Assembly: GCA_034359265.1 (NCBI GenBank)
Contig: CP136898.1
Span: 5,644,501-5,708,500, forward strand
DNA from: Canna indica
Lineage: Eukaryota > Streptophyta > Magnoliopsida > Zingiberales > Cannaceae
Length of the DNA stretch: 64,000 nucleotides
Direction of reading: 5' to 3'
The notes below the pieces were generated by a model. The model did not search any database, had not been told where the DNA came from, and was given only the letters and a program-made list of their open reading frames with translations. The translations under genes and the position numbers were made by a program. Below, piece after piece: positions 60,164-64,000 of this stretch. How positions within the stretch are numbered: position 1 is the first letter of the stretch; each line of letters starts with the position of its first letter.

Positions 60164-62071
60164 ATGACCATGGCTTGCATGTTCTCCTTTGTCTTCCTAT
60201 TTCTCTTCCCATCTTCGGTTGCCTTCAACATTACCAATATCCTCGCGCAATTCCCCGACTTCTCTATGTTCAACAATCTTCTCACCCGAACACAACTTGC
60301 TACCGAGATTAATAGGCGGCATATTATTACGGTTCTTGCAGTCCAAAATGGCGCCTTTCCTCCCATCTCTGACCAACCCAACGATGTCCTCAAGAAGATC
60401 CTTGCAGTTCATGTAATGCTAGATTACTTTGATAAAAAAAGACTTAAGAGGTTGTCGACCACTCACACCACCATTATCAGCACTCTTTTTCGAGCCTCTG
60501 GTGAAGCCTCTCGTAATGGATTTCTCAACATCACCGGTTTAAACAATGGGCAAATTGTGTTTAGTTCAGCGGCGCTCAATTCGTCATTGAGTGCTTACTT
60601 TGTGAGAGTCATAGCGGCACATCCGTATGAAATTATTGTGCTGCAAGTTAGCAACATTATTGTTCCTCCTAGATTAGTTGATATGAGCTCAAGCAGTAGC
60701 AAGATTATAACAAAACTACAAATATCAACTTCCACAACCACAATGGCACCTATAGAACCTCCTACTCTTGCACCGAAGATGGCTCCAAACATGCAACCCA
60801 CTCCAGCAATGTGGTCACGAACTATGTTGTCACCTCGTGTATCGCCATCAATGCCACCAACTCAAACAATGAAGACAACGCCAAGTGCGCCACCAACATG
60901 GTCATCGATCGTGTTGCCACCTACTGCATCCTCATCAAAATCGCCAACTCAAGCACCAAACATAATATCAGGTATAGCACCTACACCATCGACATGGTCA
61001 CCAATTGTGTTGCCACCTACTGCATCCTCATCAAGATCACCAACTCAAGCACCAAACATAATGCCAAGTATAGCACCTACCCCCTCAACACAGTCATCAA
61101 TTGTATTGCCGCCTACGACATCCTCGTCAAAATCACCAACTCAAGCACCAAAGATAACACCAAGTATAGCACCTACCCCCTCAACACAGTCATCAATTGT
61201 GTTGCCGCCTACGACATCCTCGTCAAAATCACCAACTCAAGCACCAAAGATAACACCAAGTATAGCACCTACTCCCTCAACACAGTCATCAATTGTGTTG
61301 CCGCCTACGACATCCTCGTCAAAATCACCAACTCAAGCACCAAAGATAACACCAATTATAGCACCTACCCCCTCAACACAGTCATCAATTGTGTTGCCGC
61401 CTACGACATCCTTGTCAAAATCACCAACCCAAGCACCAAAGATAACACCAAGTATAGCACCTAGCCCATCAACATGGTCATCGATCGTGTTGCCTCCTAG
61501 TGCAAGATCGCCAGCGATGGCACCGAGTATAATAGCACTCACTCCATCAACACAACCATGGATCACACTGCCCCCTAGTGCATCACCATCAAGACCACCA
61601 ATTTGGGTATCACCTACTACTGCACCACCCGCTTTATCTCCCGAGCAACCCACACAAGCATACGAGATTTCTCCAACTCCATCAAACGTTATATCTTATC
61701 CCCCCACCGATATGTCACCAACAAGCGACGCCTATGCTTTTTCTCCATCCACTTCATATACCGGGATAATGCCACCTGTAGGATCTCCATTCTCATACAT
61801 AGCTAGTGCTCCTAGCCCGAATGATGGGAGTGAAAATGGTTCCCTTAGCCCAGATGGCCAGAGTGAAGCTAGTGCTCTTACTCCAAATGGTGAGAGTAAT
61901 GATGGTGCCCTTAGCCCGGATGGCGAGGGTAAAATTGGTCCCCCTGAAACAAATGATGGGAGCAAAGGAGATATATCAAATGGTGTACTCTTATTATCAG
62001 GTTTTGTCACCATTAGCGCCATTATCTTGGGTGCTCTTTCAGTAATAGAAATTTTTAGTGTTGAGTTATGA
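60164..62071 (+). CDS. Fasciclin-like arabinogalactan protein (FLA) with expanded Pro/Ser/Thr repeat
   Basis: A single-exon gene of 635 aa. A signal peptide (MACMFSFVFLFLFPSSVA) precedes one fasciclin domain (about 21-170): FNITNILAQFPDFSMFNNLL is the usual start, ITVLAVQNGAF and the H2-like ILAVHVMLDYFD follow, and several N-glycosylation sites (NIT, NSS) are present. About 330 residues rich in AP, SP, TP and PP dipeptides come next, the code for hydroxyproline arabinogalactan attachment, including a 32-residue repeat. An Asp/Gly/Ser segment and a hydrophobic C-terminus (GVLLLSGFVTISAIILGAL) suggest a GPI anchor, so the protein should sit on the outer face of the plasma membrane or in the wall. 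Most FLAs have 240-450 aa; this one is longer because of the repeat. The start is the first ATG; an alternative Met lies two codons later. Confidence 0.93.
   Translation: MTMACMFSFVFLFLFPSSVAFNITNILAQFPDFSMFNNLLTRTQLATEINRRHIITVLAVQNGAFPPISDQPNDVLKKILAVHVMLDYFDKKRLKRLSTTHTTIISTLFRASGEASRNGFLNITGLNNGQIVFSSAALNSSLSAYFVRVIAAHPYEIIVLQVSNIIVPPRLVDMSSSSSKIITKLQISTSTTTMAPIEPPTLAPKMAPNMQPTPAMWSRTMLSPRVSPSMPPTQTMKTTPSAPPTWSSIVLPPTASSSKSPTQAPNIISGIAPTPSTWSPIVLPPTASSSRSPTQAPNIMPSIAPTPSTQSSIVLPPTTSSSKSPTQAPKITPSIAPTPSTQSSIVLPPTTSSSKSPTQAPKITPSIAPTPSTQSSIVLPPTTSSSKSPTQAPKITPIIAPTPSTQSSIVLPPTTSLSKSPTQAPKITPSIAPSPSTWSSIVLPPSARSPAMAPSIIALTPSTQPWITLPPSASPSRPPIWVSPTTAPPALSPEQPTQAYEISPTPSNVISYPPTDMSPTSDAYAFSPSTSYTGIMPPVGSPFSYIASAPSPNDGSENGSLSPDGQSEASALTPNGESNDGALSPDGEGKIGPPETNDGSKGDISNGVLLLSGFVTISAIILGALSVIEIFSVEL
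60881..61543 (+). repeat. 96-bp coding tandem repeat in the FLA gene
   Basis: Units start at 60881 (87 bp), 60968, 61064, 61160, 61256, 61352 and 61448 (last one degenerate). The 96-bp period equals 32 codons, so the frame is kept. Each unit encodes a variant of IAPTPSTQSSIVLPPT followed by SSSKSPTQAPKITP. Units 3, 4 and 5 are almost identical, pointing to recent expansion. Confidence 0.95.
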
Positions 62072-62571
62072 TATAATTTTGTGTAAGATTTGAAAGATAA
62101 TATTAGTGTTATGTCAACCTTCAAATATTGTCTTAGCTTTGAGGGACAAATTTATGCCCAATGTAATTTGTAAATGAGGTTTCTTTGCAATATTACATGA
62201 ACGCAAGGATTTTGTGTTGGATTTGATGTGTAATCAGGGGCGAAGCCAGAAAATTATTTCAAGAGTGGCAAAATATAAAATCATACATAAAAGAACATTT
62301 TACAATTTTTTTAGAGAGGGTAATTTAATATATTTATGTAGTAAAATGATTATATATATATATATACATATATATAATAATTTTAGAGGGAACCAATCTC
62401 AGCAGGGGCAATTGTCCTCGAACTCCAAACGAATCCATGTGTTTAAGTTAAATTGATTAAGGTTCAGCGATTGTACCCTTGATGGAATGTATCATGCTGA
62501 AAGTTGCGCGTGGAAGTCTTGGATGCTCTGCCACCGTGATTGCTTTTAGATCACAAATGCAGCTAAGGGGT
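62072..62571. other. 3' flank of the FLA gene
   Basis: Likely 3' UTR to about 62200, then AT-rich spacer with a short (TA)n near 62350. No gene supported. Confidence 0.5.
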
Positions 62572-63052
62572 AAGCGAATTTGGCTATTCTGTATTTTCAT
62601 AATACTCGGATCCTATCCTATATAGGACAGATTCCTAAAATTTGGACCCAAACTCTACCATATTAGACTTGGAACCAAACCGTATCCAGAATTTATAATG
62701 TTCTGAGTACCTTTTTGGAATATGTAACTGACATGTTCCAATATACAAGTTTCGGGTACTCTATTAGAACCTATTCATTGCAGGTTCTAGGTACCTTGTT
62801 GGAACATGTTCATTTACATGCTCCGTGCACCTTGTTAGAACCTTAATAGGTTCCATAGTACATATTCAAGTACCATATTGAAACATTCATTTACAGGTTC
62901 TATAGTACAAGTTCTAGGTATCAATTCCAATTTTGGGTACACGATGTGTTGGACCCGAAATCAGAATATATTTTTAACTGGTTTCTTAAATTTTATCTCG
63001 GATCCTACCTGAATTTAATTCGGATCTGCTTGATACCCATGCACACCCCTAA
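62572..63052. repeat. Dispersed repeat copy D (uninterrupted)
   Basis: The only copy without a transposon inside. Landmarks: TTTTCATAATACTCGGATCC, CCTAAAATTTGGACCCAAAC, ACCAAACCGTATCCAGAA, GTTCCAATATACAAGTTTC, TTTTGGGTACACGATGTGTT, TTCTTAAATTTTATCTCGGA and AATTTAATTCGGATC. The middle part has extra tandem-like copies of a GTTCTAGGTACC / CATTTACA theme compared with copies B and C. Confidence 0.72.
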
Positions 63053-64000
63053 ATGTTGTCAACAAACAAACACTCTCTACTAGAATGCACACGAACAAAC
63101 GTCTTGGAAATCGAGCGGCAACTATTTGCTAGCATGATGGTTTTAGAACACCTTCCAAAACCCCTAATCTCTCTCTCAATTTGTTCTAAGCACGTGCGAC
63201 CATGTTAGCTCACTTAACATTGGCAATAGGTCCAAATCTCATTTGTGGCCTACAAGTCATAAGCGACATCTAGCAGTACATTATGACCACCCAAATTAAG
63301 TGAATGTTAGTGATCCAAGTAAACCTAACTCACAATATGATATTATGTCATGCGATATCTAAATTAAGCATAAGACATATATTATATTATCCTTATATTG
63401 CTTAATATGGTAATTTAATTCATGGTAGACTGACTTAACAAAATGACATCGACACACTTATCAATTTATTTGAACATGATCATGCATTTCATCAATTTCA
63501 CTCATCAAGGGACCCAATGATATCTCTCTCAAATATGAGATGGGCAAATTCCTTGTCTAACTATATGATTTATTCTTTGTTCAACTGTAGTCTATATTAT
63601 CATCATGTTACATATGATGTTAGACCATGTCAAAATATAAAATTTCTCATGTAGTAATCTATGATGACATCAGGTCTAATGACTCATATATTACTACTGC
63701 TGTGAGATATACTAATGATATTAATCTATGTAGTATTCTCACGATGGGTCTGTTTGATACAATATACTCCAACGTATATAAATGATCTGACTTAATATCT
63801 CAAATTTATGACTAGTAAAATATTATCAATTAGTCAAACTACACAATAGTCTTCATTCATTATCATTCAAATGATAATGATCGATTAGTGATTGTTTAGA
63901 ATATCACTCCAACTATCTTAGGGTTTTCTTATCAAGTCACGTACTTGACAACCACCGAACAGAATCAACTATTTATGAAACTTTTTACCAATCTAAATAT
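63053..64000. other. Unclassified repeat-like DNA to the window edge
   Basis: No coding frame. From about 63180 the sequence has the look of an LTR-retrotransposon flank (ordered non-coding sequence with CATCGTGAGAA- and GACCTGATGTCAT-like themes on the minus strand), but no LTR boundary lies inside the window. Assignment is weak. Confidence 0.35.

Noticed and set aside
60811..61653. Repetitive frames overlapping the FLA repeat (plus +1 frame and minus strand)
   Set aside because: The 96-bp repeat keeps all frames open. Only the frame with signal peptide, fasciclin domain and AP/SP/TP repeats makes biological sense.

Overview
This is nuclear DNA from a flowering plant. It holds plant-only gene families split by many short GT-AG introns, long AT-rich spacers full of microsatellites, and nested plant transposons (CACTA, LINE, solo LTR, foldback). 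The SPL8/LIGULELESS1-type gene and the general sequence style suggest a monocot outside the grasses, possibly Zingiberales-like. That placement is a guess; no single feature proves it.

Six protein genes can be supported with complete exon models that stay in frame throughout: a class II HD-Zip transcription factor (2114-3073, +, 3 exons, 226 aa); an SPL8/LG1-type SBP-box factor (13150-15163, -, 3 exons, 414 aa); a plasma-membrane P3A H+-ATPase (42454-48812, -, 16 exons, 952 aa); a short protein resembling the C-terminal part of PMI1 (51225-52339, +, 2 exons, 343 aa); an ADIP-type coiled-coil protein (54250-58404, -, 15 exons, 413 aa); and a fasciclin-like arabinogalactan protein with an expanded Pro/Ser/Thr repeat (60164-62071, +, one exon, 635 aa). 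They share no obvious pathway and look like ordinary neighbours in a plant genome.

The middle (about 15.9-41 kb) is a transposon nest. Two related CACTA elements (16042-19384 and 29828-34258) each have CACTACTAGAAA-type ends, perfect 3-bp target duplications, subterminal CAACGGC repeats, a seven-unit 26-bp minisatellite and a 190-bp hairpin. Both lack the transposase core. The first sits inside a dispersed repeat present four times in the window; a small CACTA-like element (27224-27779) sits inside another copy; the second lies beside the right end of a third CACTA type. A decayed L1-type LINE (about 21.6-26.04 kb) and a 2.19-kb solo LTR with a 5-bp target duplication complete the nest.

The gene-rich right part (42-62 kb) carries a large foldback element inside the last H+-ATPase intron, a near-perfect 67-bp palindrome, and a diverged pair of non-coding segments shared by the 3' flanks of two genes. 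I found no tRNA, rRNA, CRISPR array or recognisable microRNA precursor, and nothing I would call a new biological system. The best candidates for a second look are the PMI1-like mini-gene, the intronic foldback, and the repeat-expanded FLA.
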